Shown here one piece after another: positions 45,686 through 54,191 of a DNA stretch of 64,000 nucleotides (positions are counted from its first letter, which is position 1; each line of letters begins with the position of its first letter). Position numbers and translations under genes: made by a program. Origin of the DNA: Peptococcus simiae (GTDB lineage Bacteria > Bacillota > Peptococcia > Peptococcales > Peptococcaceae); contig NZ_JBJUVG010000006.1 in the NCBI RefSeq assembly GCF_046097595.1, positions 47,863-111,862 of the forward strand, given 5' to 3'. Under the pieces are notes generated by a model. That model was not told the origin of the DNA, did no database searches, and worked only from the letters and a program-made list of their open reading frames with translations.

Positions 45686-47215
45686 ATGATGAAAAAATAT
45701 GATGTCATCGTTATCGGTACCGGATCCGGTAATATTATTTTAGAGGCCGCCTTAAAGAAAGGCCTATCCTGCGCCCAAATCGAGCGGGCCAAGTTTGGCG
45801 GCACCTGCTTGACCCGGGGCTGTATCCCCACCAAGGTCATGGTCACTGCTGCTGATCGTCTGTATGAAATCCGTGATTCAGGCGAGCTGGGCATTGAAGC
45901 CGGCGCGCCAAAGGTCAATTGGGAGGTCATCAGCCAGCGGGTCTGGCAAAAGATTGATGAAAGCAAGGACCTCCACCGCTTTTACCTGAATGAAAAAAAC
46001 CTGGATGTCTATGAAGGAGAAGGCTACTTCACCGGAGACCATACCCTGAAAGTCCGTCTCAACGCCGGTGGCGAATCTGAAGAAATCACCGCCCCTAAAA
46101 TCTATATTGGCGTCGGTGGGCGAACCAATATACCGGAGATCGAGGGGCTAGACCAGGTCCCCTACGCCACCAGCGAAGACTATTTTGGCCCGGCCTGGCC
46201 GGACAAACCCTACAAGGACGTTATCGTCATTGGTGGCGGGGCCATTGGCTGTGAGTTTGCCCATATTTTCCGGGCCTTTGGGGCCAAGGTCCAGCTGGTC
46301 CAGCATAATGTCCGCCTCCTGCCCAAGTCGGACGAAGAAATGAGCGCCGCCATCCTGAATAACCTCCGCTTAGACGGGATTACCGTCTACCTGAACAAAA
46401 AAACCCCCAAGGTCAAGCCCAAGGGGGACGGCCTGACCCTGACCATCCGCGACCGGGCTGATGACAGCCTCACAGATATTGACGCCGACCTGCTCTTTAT
46501 CTGCCCGGGCATCATACCCAATAGCGACAGCCTGGCCCTGAAAAATACCAACATCGAGACCAATAGCCGGGGCTGGATCCCCACCAATGAATTCTTAGAA
46601 ACCTCTGTCGAAGGGGTCTACGCCTTCGGCGATATCAACGGCCTCCACCAATTCCGCCACAAGGCCAATTATGAGGCGGATATCCTGGCCCATAACCATT
46701 TCCTGGCGGAAGATGACGAAGACCGCCGCTGGGCCCGGTATGACCTGGTCCCGGCTGTAACCTATACCCATCCGGAAGTGGCCGATGTGGGCCTGACGGA
46801 AGCCCAGGCCATAGAAGCCGGCCACCAGGTCCGGGTGGGCCGCTGGCACTATTACGAAACCGCTAAGGGCTTTGCCCTGGGCTACAACCCGGATAGCCGG
46901 GCCAAGGCCTTTGCCAAGCTCATCGTTGACGCCCAAGACGGGACCCTCCTGGGGGCCCACGCCATCGGGCCCTATGCCTCAGCCCTGATTCAACCCTACC
47001 TGAACCTGATGAATGCCGGGCCTACCCCCCTGGAGGCCATCAATGAGGTCATCGCCAGCCCCGAAACCGAACAATTACGGTCTGCCGGCCTGGTCCGCGA
47101 CATGGACCCCCATAAGCTCCGGACCGTCCGGGAAACCATGGTCCCCCATCCCTCCCTGTCTGAAGTGGGCATTTGGCCCTACTATGACTTAGAGGCCCAG
47201 GAAGACAAGGCATAA
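45686..47215 (+). CDS. FAD-dependent disulfide oxidoreductase, mycothione-reductase/lipoamide-dehydrogenase-like
   Basis: A 509-residue group I pyridine nucleotide-disulfide oxidoreductase. FAD motif VIVIGTGSGN, redox cysteines in GGTCLTRGC, NAD(P) motif VIGGGAIGCEF, and a C-terminal HPSLSE that supplies the catalytic His-Glu pair. GTGSGN and the dimer domain resemble actinobacterial mycothione reductase more than dihydrolipoamide dehydrogenase, but no mycothiol genes are seen and no 2-oxo acid dehydrogenase genes flank it. The substrate is open. Two ATGs at 45686 and 45689 follow GAGGAGG; the first is listed. Confidence 0.85.
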   Translation: MMKKYDVIVIGTGSGNIILEAALKKGLSCAQIERAKFGGTCLTRGCIPTKVMVTAADRLYEIRDSGELGIEAGAPKVNWEVISQRVWQKIDESKDLHRFYLNEKNLDVYEGEGYFTGDHTLKVRLNAGGESEEITAPKIYIGVGGRTNIPEIEGLDQVPYATSEDYFGPAWPDKPYKDVIVIGGGAIGCEFAHIFRAFGAKVQLVQHNVRLLPKSDEEMSAAILNNLRLDGITVYLNKKTPKVKPKGDGLTLTIRDRADDSLTDIDADLLFICPGIIPNSDSLALKNTNIETNSRGWIPTNEFLETSVEGVYAFGDINGLHQFRHKANYEADILAHNHFLAEDDEDRRWARYDLVPAVTYTHPEVADVGLTEAQAIEAGHQVRVGRWHYYETAKGFALGYNPDSRAKAFAKLIVDAQDGTLLGAHAIGPYASALIQPYLNLMNAGPTPLEAINEVIASPETEQLRSAGLVRDMDPHKLRTVRETMVPHPSLSEVGIWPYYDLEAQEDKA

Positions 47216-47249
47216 AAAAGAGCGAGTACCCAGCCGGGTACTCGCTTTT
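47216..47249 (+). terminator. Bidirectional terminator between the flavoenzyme and menG
   Basis: Perfect ten-bp stem GCGAGTACCC/GGGTACTCGC with a T-run on the right and an A-run on the left, between convergent stops. Confidence 0.9.
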
Positions 47250-47250
47250 G

Positions 47251-48084
47251 TTAGCCTTTGATACGCTTGATTAAGGAAAGGCACTTGTTTTTCACCTGAA
47301 CGATGGGCCCCAGGACCCGGTCAAGTATCGTCGGCTCCGGCCGGAGGCTTTCCTCCGGCGTCGGCTTGCGGCCAACGTAAATCGTCGTGGCCCCAAAGCC
47401 GCAGGACCGGGTATGGACATCGACCAGGCCGGCTTCCTTGTAATAGCGGCAAATGGTCCTCCGGTTGGGGAAGGACCGGAGGGATTCGGCCAACCAGGCG
47501 TAGGGGCTATACTGGTCCCCGACCAGCCGGCGGCTGACCAGCCGGTCTCCGAGCCAGGGTACCACCTTGTAATAATAAAAGTTAAAGAATAACCGGGCCG
47601 GTGGGAAGAGGGGCCGGCTGACTTCAATACAAACCACCTTGCCGCCGGAGCGGACAGCCCGGGCCATTTCCCGGATGGCCCGGGGAATATCCGTCACATT
47701 CCGCAGGGCATAGCCACAGGTGGCCGCGTCAAAAGAACCAGTGGATACCGGCAAGTTAAGGGCATCCCCTTCTTTAAAACTGATGTTGTCAACCTGGCGC
47801 TGGGCCTGTTTTTCTCTGGCCGCAGCCAGCATTTCCCGGGAGAGGTCAACCCCGACGCTTTCCCCGTAGGGGCCGGCTAGCTTGGCCAGTTGGAAAGCCA
47901 TTTCCCCGGTCCCGCAGCACACATCCAGGCCGCGACCGGCCAGGGGAAGGTCGGTGTACCGCATGACCCGCCGCTGCCACATGGGCAGCATGCCCCAGGT
48001 CATGAGCATATTCATCCGGTCATAGTCACCGGCAATGGTATCGAATACTTGGTTCACAAAGGATGCCTTTTCTGCACCGTTCAC
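47251..48084 (-). CDS. menG: UbiE/MenG-type methyltransferase
   Basis: A 277-residue SAM-dependent methyltransferase with FDTIAGDYDRMN, SAM motif LDVCCGTGEMAF and the UbiE signatures YALRNVTDIPRAIREMARAV and EVSRP. It should methylate demethylmenaquinone. The C-terminus is longer than usual, basic and ends in CLSLIKRIKG. No other menaquinone genes are in the window. It is coupled to ymdB by a four-base overlap. Confidence 0.88.
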   Translation of the reverse strand: MNGAEKASFVNQVFDTIAGDYDRMNMLMTWGMLPMWQRRVMRYTDLPLAGRGLDVCCGTGEMAFQLAKLAGPYGESVGVDLSREMLAAAREKQAQRQVDNISFKEGDALNLPVSTGSFDAATCGYALRNVTDIPRAIREMARAVRSGGKVVCIEVSRPLFPPARLFFNFYYYKVVPWLGDRLVSRRLVGDQYSPYAWLAESLRSFPNRRTICRYYKEAGLVDVHTRSCGFGATTIYVGRKPTPEESLRPEPTILDRVLGPIVQVKNKCLSLIKRIKG

Positions 48085-48881
48085 AATAAGCCTCCTTCTT
48101 CATTGAGAATAAACTGGTGGGTTTTGATATCTACTGCCAGGCCGGCCTCATTTAAGGTCAGCGCTGTTGCATTAAAGACCCCGGGCCAAGCCGGAGCCTG
48201 GCGGTAGCGGCTGGGCCGCTGGGTGGTGAACCGGGTCTTGGCCAGGTCAATATCCAGGCCAATGACGCTTTCATAGGGACCGGTCATCCCTACATCGGTC
48301 TGGTAGGCGGTGCCGGCCGGTAAGAGCCGGGCATCTGCTGTGGGCACATGGGTATGGGTGCCTAGGACCGCACTCACCTGACCGTCCAGGAAGTAGCCCA
48401 GGGTCACCTTTTCGCTCGTGGCCTCGGCATGGATATCCACCACAATGTGCCGGATGCCCTCGGCCTTGATATCCGCCAGGACCCCTTCTATACCTAAAAA
48501 CGGAGAGGGCAGGGCGGAGCAGAGGGCATTGCCCATGGCCGCCAGAACCGCCACCTGGTGCTTACCTGTATCCACCAGACACCAGCCCTGGCCCGGTGTG
48601 CCCGGCGGATAGTTGAAAGGCCGGACCAGGCGGCTGGCATCATCGATATAATTATAAATATCATGATTATCCCAGGCGTGGTTCCCCAGAGTGACTACAT
48701 CCACCCCAATGGATAGCAGGGCCCGGTATTCCGATTCCGCCAAGCCGTTCCTGACGGATACATTCTCCCCATTGGCAACCACCAGGTCAAAGGACCCCTC
48801 TCGCCGTAACCGGCGCAGAGCCATCTCTGCCAGGTCGATGGATGCCGGCCCCACCATGTCTCCTATAAATAACAGCCTCAA
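48081..48881 (-). CDS. ymdB: YmdB/TIGR00282-family metallophosphoesterase
   Basis: A 266-residue protein starting with RLLFIGDMVGP after a TTG codon at 48881, which has AAGGAGG six bases upstream; this gives the family length and start. Metal ligands: Asp8, Glu39-Asn40 (ANGENVS), GNHAWD, DIHAEATSEK and GTHTHVPTADAR. YmdB hydrolyses 2',3'-cAMP and affects RNA turnover with RNase Y. Here it is not next to rny. Confidence 0.93.
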   Translation of the reverse strand: MRLLFIGDMVGPASIDLAEMALRRLRREGSFDLVVANGENVSVRNGLAESEYRALLSIGVDVVTLGNHAWDNHDIYNYIDDASRLVRPFNYPPGTPGQGWCLVDTGKHQVAVLAAMGNALCSALPSPFLGIEGVLADIKAEGIRHIVVDIHAEATSEKVTLGYFLDGQVSAVLGTHTHVPTADARLLPAGTAYQTDVGMTGPYESVIGLDIDLAKTRFTTQRPSRYRQAPAWPGVFNATALTLNEAGLAVDIKTHQFILNEEGGLL

Positions 48882-48907
48882 CAGGCGCCTCCTTATAAAT
48901 CTGCCAA

Positions 48908-48943
48908 CAAAAAAACGCACCCACATCCATACGGCGAGTGCGT
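48908..48943 (-). terminator. Terminator after tRNA-His
   Basis: Arms ACGCAC and GTGCGT with an imperfect inner stem, then seven Ts on the minus strand. Confidence 0.75.
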
Positions 48944-48950
48944 CGACGTT

Positions 48951-49021
48951 AGGAAACGACAGGATTCGAACCTGCACCCTAGGTGCCACAACCTAGCGTG
49001 ATACCATTTCACCACATTTCC
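48951..49021 (-). tRNA. tRNA-His (anticodon GTG), unusual anticodon loop
   Basis: The 71-base gene has acceptor GGAAATG/CGTTTCC, T8, D stem GTGA/TCAC with G18-G19, and a TTCGAAT T loop. Anticodon arm is CTAGG / CCTAG, with TTGTGGCA as an eight-base loop, or six if T-A pairs. The variable region is short. The -1 base is A and base 73 is T, not G-1:C73 as usual for tRNA-His. CCA is not encoded. Identity as His follows from GTG after T33. Confidence 0.75.
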
Positions 49022-49036
49022 TTTCGACTTACCAAT

Positions 49037-49065
49037 ATTATAGCAGTATCTTTCACTAATGGCAA
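49037..49065 (-). promoter_or_regulatory. Promoter of tRNA-His
   Basis: On the minus strand TTGCCA (49060-49065), 17 bases, TATAAT (49037-49042). Confidence 0.8.
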
Positions 49066-49087
49066 TATTATAAAATAAAATGAATAT

Positions 49088-49606
49088 TTAAAAAGTGACC
49101 AGGCTATGCACCTTGTAACCCTCTAAGAGGTCTCGGCCATTCAGGTAGGTCAGCTCAGATACAAATAAGAAAGAGGATACCACCCCTCCCAATTCTTCAA
49201 CCATCTGGGCCGTAGCCTTGGCGGTGCCCCCGGTTGCAATGAGGTCATCGACAATTAAAACCTTGGACCCGGGCGGAAAAGCATCGGCGTGCATTTCGAT
49301 GGTTGCCTCGCCATATTCCAGGGTACAGGTGGCCGACACCGTTTCCCGAGGCAGCTTGCCTGCCTTACGAACCGGTACAAAGGGCTTGCCCAGCTCATAG
49401 GCCAGGACCGGGGCAAACATAAAGCCGCGGGCCTCAATCCCAATAATGACATCAATGGCTTCGCCTTCAATGGCCTTGAGCATTTCATCGATGGCCAGCT
49501 TAAAGCCGTCAGCATCGCCTAAAACAGAGGTAATATCACGGAATAAGATGCCTTCCGCCGGGAAATCTTCAATGGTGGTATAGTATGATTCAAGGGTTCT
49601 TTTCAC
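49088..49606 (-). CDS. apt: Adenine phosphoribosyltransferase
   Basis: A 172-residue enzyme that turns adenine and PRPP into AMP. PRPP motif VLIVDDLIATGGTA, and FRDITSVL near the N-terminus. GTG at 49606 is taken as start because GAGGAG lies seven bases upstream and length then matches the family. Confidence 0.95.
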   Translation of the reverse strand: MKRTLESYYTTIEDFPAEGILFRDITSVLGDADGFKLAIDEMLKAIEGEAIDVIIGIEARGFMFAPVLAYELGKPFVPVRKAGKLPRETVSATCTLEYGEATIEMHADAFPPGSKVLIVDDLIATGGTAKATAQMVEELGGVVSSFLFVSELTYLNGRDLLEGYKVHSLVTF

Positions 49607-49628
49607 GGGACCACTCCTCTCTGCCCCC

Positions 49629-49657
49629 ATCATATCAAATGACGAAAGCCCCTGCAA
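49629..49657 (-). promoter_or_regulatory. Promoter of apt
   Basis: On the minus strand TTGCAG (49652-49657), 17 bases, TATGAT (49629-49634). The leader would be short, about 16 bases. Confidence 0.7.
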
Positions 49658-49673
49658 TGACCAGTCAGGGCAT

Positions 49674-49706
49674 AAAAAAGGCCTTACCGCCAGCAGGCAA
49701 TAAGGC
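49674..49706 (-). terminator. Terminator upstream of apt
   Basis: Arms GCCTTA and TAAGGC with inner GCC/GGC pairs, followed on the minus strand by TTTTTT. It ends transcripts from the PrdX-like gene, about 80 bases after its stop. Confidence 0.8.
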
Positions 49707-49787
49707 AGAACGTGACTCAGTGCTCACTTGAACCATCAAGCGCTCCCATGCACCAATTCACGAGAGGGGGTATCTTCATCTGCGGGA

Positions 49788-50318
49788 TTAAATAAGGGTC
49801 ACTTGCCGTCCGCAGGCCGGTAAGTATAAGTTGAGCAAGTCCTGACTGGCTATTTTCAAGTAGCCGGTCGGGGTCCCGTCTGTGCAGCCTAAGGTAGGGG
49901 CAGCCAGGCAGGCTTGGTCAATGACCAGCTGGACTTCCCGGGCGGCGGGCCAGACGGCACTTAAAATGGTGGTCCCGCCAACATCGGTCCCCAGGAGGGA
50001 CTGGAGTGCGCTGGCCTTGGCAAACTGGGCCCGGGCTACACCTAGGGCCTGGCTAAAGGCCGAGGCCTTGTAGGGGGCCTCCCCCGGCAACACGTAGAGG
50101 TAATAGGCTGTCTCTTGCCGGTTGGTCAGGAGCAGGCTCTTGACGATTTTTGTGGCCAGGCGGTCTTCAATCGCCGCACAGTCTTCCATCCGGATGGCTG
50201 CTTCGCAGGCCACCCGCTGGTAGGGCATCTCTAGCTCCTCTAAGAGGGCGTAAATCCGCTCCTGAACTGGCGTTAAGGGGCCAGTGGGTGGGCTGGTGAC
50301 AGGATCGCTGACAAACAT
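49788..50318 (-). CDS. YbaK/PrdX-type prolyl-tRNA deacylase-like protein
   Basis: A 176-residue protein with the YbaK fold. PVQERIYALLEELEMPYQRV, KSLLLTNRQETAYYLYVLPG, and LQLVIDQ-type segments match the PrdX/ProXp group that removes mischarged alanine from tRNA-Pro. The N-terminus is slightly longer than usual, and a downstream start is possible. It is divergent from a LysR regulator with a 116-base spacer. Confidence 0.88.
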   Translation of the reverse strand: MFVSDPVTSPPTGPLTPVQERIYALLEELEMPYQRVACEAAIRMEDCAAIEDRLATKIVKSLLLTNRQETAYYLYVLPGEAPYKASAFSQALGVARAQFAKASALQSLLGTDVGGTTILSAVWPAAREVQLVIDQACLAAPTLGCTDGTPTGYLKIASQDLLNLYLPACGRQVTLI

Positions 50319-50434
50319 ATCAAGTGCTCCTTTTCCCTTGTCTTCTTGTTTATTTTACTTTATCATAAATTAGTGCATTAAGAAAACGAATGTTTATCAT
50401 TGCTACTATGCGTTTTTATCATGAGGTGCTGGTG

Positions 50435-51343
50435 ATGGATAAAAACTTATCGAAGTACATGGCCCTGCTGAAGACCGTAGATACCGGGAGTTTTACCCGG
50501 GCAGCAGAGGCCTTGAATTACTCCCAGTCCGGCATTAGCCGGATGATTGCCGACCTGGAAAAAGAATGGCAGGTCTACCTCTTAGACCGGACGACCGCCC
50601 CCCTGTCCCTGACCCCTGAAGGCCAACAACTGCTGCCCTATGTCAAGGCCCTCATCGCAGACTACGATGACTTACAGGATGAGGTCCAACGCCTGCATGG
50701 GGTCGAAAGCGGCCATATTCGGATCGGCACCTTTACCAGCGTGGCCATCCACTGGCTCCCGGCCCTGATCCAGCGCTTTCAGGCCGATTACCCGGGTATA
50801 GACTATGAAATCATGCTGGGCGACTACCCGGAAGTGGAGCAGTGGCTCAATGAGGGCAGCGTCGACTGTGGCTTTTTACGCCTGCCCTATGAGGGTAATT
50901 TTGACTATATCCCCCTCGGCCATGACCACCTCATCGCCGTCCTGCCCCCGGACCACCCCCTAAGCAAGGGCGAGACCGTTTCCTTAAAGGCCATGAGCCA
51001 GGAACCCCTCCTCCTCTGGCAAAAGGAAGGCAAGACATCAGAGGTGACGGTGCTTTTTGAGGCCAACGGGCTGACCCCGAATATCCGCTTCACCACCTAT
51101 GACGACTATGTCATCATGGCCATGGTTGAAAGCGGCATCGGGGTCTCCATCATGCCCCAGCTGGTCCTGGAGCGGTCCCCCTACCAGCTGGTCACGCGAG
51201 AACTGGACACCACCCTGACCCGGCAAATTGTCCTGGCCACCAAGGCCAGCCGGCGCCAGTCACCGGCGGTGGAACGCTTTATCAGCTACCTACAAGCTGC
51301 CCAGGAAGGCCTCGGCGAAGAGACCCCAACCGCCAAGCCATAA
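50435..51343 (+). CDS. LysR-family transcriptional regulator
   Basis: A 302-residue regulator: N-terminal HTH (TVDTGSFTRAAEALNYSQSGISR, residues 12-34) and a periplasmic-binding-like effector domain (IGTFTSVA, FTTYDDYVIMAMVESGIG). The ATG at 50435 follows GAGGTG. Divergent from the PrdX-like gene, which it may control as LysR proteins often do. The C-terminus has a short proline-containing tail. Confidence 0.93.
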   Translation: MDKNLSKYMALLKTVDTGSFTRAAEALNYSQSGISRMIADLEKEWQVYLLDRTTAPLSLTPEGQQLLPYVKALIADYDDLQDEVQRLHGVESGHIRIGTFTSVAIHWLPALIQRFQADYPGIDYEIMLGDYPEVEQWLNEGSVDCGFLRLPYEGNFDYIPLGHDHLIAVLPPDHPLSKGETVSLKAMSQEPLLLWQKEGKTSEVTVLFEANGLTPNIRFTTYDDYVIMAMVESGIGVSIMPQLVLERSPYQLVTRELDTTLTRQIVLATKASRRQSPAVERFISYLQAAQEGLGEETPTAKP

Positions 51344-51372
51344 TTGCAAAAGCCTCAGCCGTCTACTATAAT
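51344..51372 (+). promoter_or_regulatory. Promoter of ychF
   Basis: TTGCAA (51344-51349), 17 bases, TATAAT (51367-51372), directly behind the LysR stop. Confidence 0.8.
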
Positions 51373-51415
51373 AACCAGGAGATAGAATGCCTCACGTTGA
51401 AAGGATGAAGTATAG

Positions 51416-52507
51416 ATGAAACTAGGGATTGTCGGTCTGCCGAACGTCGGCAAGAGTACCCTCTTTAATTCGCTTACCAAGGCCGGCGCAGAATCGGCCA
51501 ATTACCCCTTTTGTACCATTGACCCCAATGTCGGGATTGTCACCGTACCGGATGAACGGCTGGACAAGCTGTCGGCCATCAGCGGGAGCCAAAAAATCCT
51601 GCCGGCAGTCATTGAATTTGTGGATATTGCCGGGCTGGTGAAAGGCGCCAGTAAGGGCGAAGGGTTGGGCAACCAGTTTCTTTCCCACATTCGTGAGGTA
51701 GATGCCATTGTCCATGTTGTCCGCTGCTTTGACGATAGCAACATCATCCATGTGGATGGCAACATTGACCCTGTCCGGGACATTGAAACCATCAACCTGG
51801 AACTGATTTTTGCCGATATGGAGGCTGTTGACCGCCGGCTCCAGCGGACGGCCAAGGGCCAAAAGACCCAGGACAAGGACCTGATTGCTGAAGACGGCTG
51901 CCTAAAAGCCCTCTATAGCCACTTAGAAGCCGGCCAAAGTGCCCGCAGTTTTGAACCGGATAACCCGGACCACCAGGTCTTTATTGACCGGCTCAACCTT
52001 TTAACCGCCAAGCCCGTCCTCTATGCAGCCAACGTCGCCGAAGATGATTTAGCGGACGAAAATGCCTATGTGGCCGCTGTCCGCGACCATGCCGCCCAGG
52101 AGGGGTCTGAAGTCTTTGTGGTATCCGCCTCTGTGGAACAGGAAATCGCCGAACTGGACGATGATGAGCGCCAGGAATTTTTAGATGACCTGGGCATCTC
52201 TTCCGGCGGCTTGGACCGGCTCATTGCCGCCAGCTACAAGTTGCTCGGCCTGATCAGCTACCTGACCACCGGCGAAAAGGAAACCCGCGCCTGGACCATC
52301 ACCAAGGGCACCAAGGCCCCCGGGGCCGCCGGTAAAATTCACTCCGACTTCGAAAAGGGCTTTATCCGGGCCCAGGTCATCTCCTATGATGACTTTATCC
52401 TCTACCAAGGCGAAGCCGGGGCCAGAGAAGCCGGCAAACTCCGTCTGGAAGGTAAGGACTATGTGGTCCAAGACGGCGATGTCATCGAATTTTTATTTAA
52501 TGTATAA
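51416..52507 (+). CDS. ychF: Ribosome-binding ATPase YchF
   Basis: A 363-residue Obg-related P-loop protein. GLPNVGKSTLFN (G1), DIAGLVKGASKGEGLGN (G3), a NVAEDD replacement of G4 that favours ATP, and a C-terminal TGS domain (RAWTITKGTKAPGAAGKIH). Binds ribosomes and links to stress. Confidence 0.97.
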   Translation: MKLGIVGLPNVGKSTLFNSLTKAGAESANYPFCTIDPNVGIVTVPDERLDKLSAISGSQKILPAVIEFVDIAGLVKGASKGEGLGNQFLSHIREVDAIVHVVRCFDDSNIIHVDGNIDPVRDIETINLELIFADMEAVDRRLQRTAKGQKTQDKDLIAEDGCLKALYSHLEAGQSARSFEPDNPDHQVFIDRLNLLTAKPVLYAANVAEDDLADENAYVAAVRDHAAQEGSEVFVVSASVEQEIAELDDDERQEFLDDLGISSGGLDRLIAASYKLLGLISYLTTGEKETRAWTITKGTKAPGAAGKIHSDFEKGFIRAQVISYDDFILYQGEAGAREAGKLRLEGKDYVVQDGDVIEFLFNV

Positions 52508-52515
52508 TTTTTGTA

Positions 52516-52544
52516 GAAGCCGTCCCTAGAGGACGGTTTCTTTA
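52516..52544 (+). terminator. Terminator of ychF
   Basis: A ten-bp stem with one G-T mismatch (arms 52516-52525, 52531-52540) and a following T stretch. It also marks the left edge of an AT-rich region. Confidence 0.75.
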
Positions 52545-52616
52545 CTATCCACTACTTTCTAACCAACCTGGCTATTACCAAATGATAATCAGGCCACAGG
52601 CTCAGGACAATCATGG

Positions 52617-52631
52617 TATAATAGCTATTAT
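52617..52631 (+). promoter_or_regulatory. Extended -10 promoter overlapped by a perfect palindrome
   Basis: TGG-TATAAT at 52614-52622 is an extended -10 with no clear -35. The 14-base perfect palindrome ATAATAGCTATTAT (52618-52631) covers the -10 end and start site, a classic position for a dimeric repressor operator. Confidence 0.6.
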
Positions 52632-52690
52632 CCCACACAGGACCATAAATACCTGCAGCCCCTCTCTTGCCAATCTAGGAGGCACCTTGT

Positions 52691-54157
52691 ATGGAGTACG
52701 CAAAATTATTAAAATGGCTGATTGATGTATCTGACCAAAAGCTGCAAGACATTGCCAACCTTTTATTTTATGATTTCTCTTACATCAGCAAGTGGATTAA
52801 CGGCAAGTCAATCCCCTCCATCTCTTCCGTCTCTGCCATTCACAATGAGCTAGCCTCCTTGTTCTCCAGCATCCTCTTTAATTCCGATAAAAAAGACACC
52901 CTCTCTGCAGTCTTAGCCAAAAATGCCAATTACTCCACCCAATCCATGCTGAATAAATCCCTTTATAATGGCCTAACGGCAGCTTATTTTGAGACCTACA
53001 GAAAATCCAATGTTCCGCCTCTTGAGACCTCGGAAGACCATCAGGTTATCGTAGGCAAGAAAAAAATAGCCGGCTTTTTATATGCCCTTTTTGCTGCAGA
53101 CCTAGACCTCGAACACATCGAAGTCTTCTCCACCCTGCCCACTAACCAATCCATCACCTTATTGGACTGGTTTGATCAATTATGGCTCTTCGGCCTAAAG
53201 GCGCCTGTTACCTTAAACTTATTAGTAGATGCCCTCCCCCAAGCCCCTGAGCAAGAAGACTTGCTATGCTACATCAAGGCCCTGGGCCTCTTATCTTATT
53301 ATGACTTAAATATTTTCACTTATACCGATACACAAACAGATAGTCCCTACCTCTATGTGAAGAATAAATTCGTCGTCTTTTTCCAATCCTTTTATGATGG
53401 CCAGCCCCTGATGATTACCTTCTCTAAAAATCCGGACTTACTCAAGCACCTAAACCGCAACAATAACCGGCTCTTTAGGTACAGCAGCCCCTTATTGAAA
53501 ACTATTGATAACTTCGCCTTTGAAAAGTCTCAATACGAACAAAACCTGGCTGGCGATAAAGCTAAAATCTTCACCTCTTATATTGACGGTTGCTTGAGTG
53601 ACACCCTCCAACTGAAGCAGGTTCTCAGCAAAAATAAGGTCAACCAAAAACAAGCGGCTATCCTGGATAACCTCTTGGCCTTGCAGGGCTACGCCTTTTC
53701 CAATAAGCATTATGAGATTACCTTTAACGTCTCATCGCTCTTGGCCTCTATAGAAAGTCGAAAGGTCTCTGTAGGGCCCTACTACCTAACCCTCCCCAAA
53801 ACGGCTTATAAACGCTACCTAAAATCTCTTAAAGAAAACCTGACCCACTTAGACCAACATACTTATGCGGTAATTGACACCCAGTATATGACCAACTTTA
53901 ACTGGGACTATTATATGTCCTTTATCTTGAGAAAAAACAGCTTTATCATGAAAAAACTGGACCCCTTTGATACCACCAGGTTCAAGTACCTGGTTTCCTA
54001 TGACCCTTCTGTCTGTCGATTCATCAGCCAGCTTCTAGCTGCCCTCCAACAAACAACTTACGTCCGCAATATCTCTATAGAGGATATCAAATCCCTCATC
54101 GCCTCTAAACTCCTCGCCTTAGAAATATTGGATAAAGCCACTTCTCCGTCCCCCTAA
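52691..54157 (+). CDS. Unrecognised 488-residue protein with N-terminal helix-turn-helix-like segment
   Basis: I do not recognise this family. Residues 5-41 (DVSDQKLQDIANLLFYDFSY, then ISKWINGKSIPS) look like a Cro/XRE-type HTH in which recognition helix residues SYISKWINGK follow the turn. The rest is all-soluble, rich in Leu, Asn, Tyr and Lys, with no TM helix or signal and no visible catalytic motif. ATG at 52691 has TAGGAGG eight bases upstream. It is monocistronic, with a palindromic operator candidate at its promoter, and converges on the SLH gene. AT-rich base use sets it apart from ychF. A regulator of the adjacent surface gene is my best guess. Confidence 0.75.
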   Translation: MEYAKLLKWLIDVSDQKLQDIANLLFYDFSYISKWINGKSIPSISSVSAIHNELASLFSSILFNSDKKDTLSAVLAKNANYSTQSMLNKSLYNGLTAAYFETYRKSNVPPLETSEDHQVIVGKKKIAGFLYALFAADLDLEHIEVFSTLPTNQSITLLDWFDQLWLFGLKAPVTLNLLVDALPQAPEQEDLLCYIKALGLLSYYDLNIFTYTDTQTDSPYLYVKNKFVVFFQSFYDGQPLMITFSKNPDLLKHLNRNNNRLFRYSSPLLKTIDNFAFEKSQYEQNLAGDKAKIFTSYIDGCLSDTLQLKQVLSKNKVNQKQAAILDNLLALQGYAFSNKHYEITFNVSSLLASIESRKVSVGPYYLTLPKTAYKRYLKSLKENLTHLDQHTYAVIDTQYMTNFNWDYYMSFILRKNSFIMKKLDPFDTTRFKYLVSYDPSVCRFISQLLAALQQTTYVRNISIEDIKSLIASKLLALEILDKATSPSP

Positions 54158-54191
54158 AATCTCTATGCCTATAAGCCTGGCCAATCCTAAT

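Noticed and set aside
48882..48989. Longer N-terminus of ymdB
   Set aside because: It would run through the tRNA-His gene and its terminator; the TTG with strong SD matches the family start.
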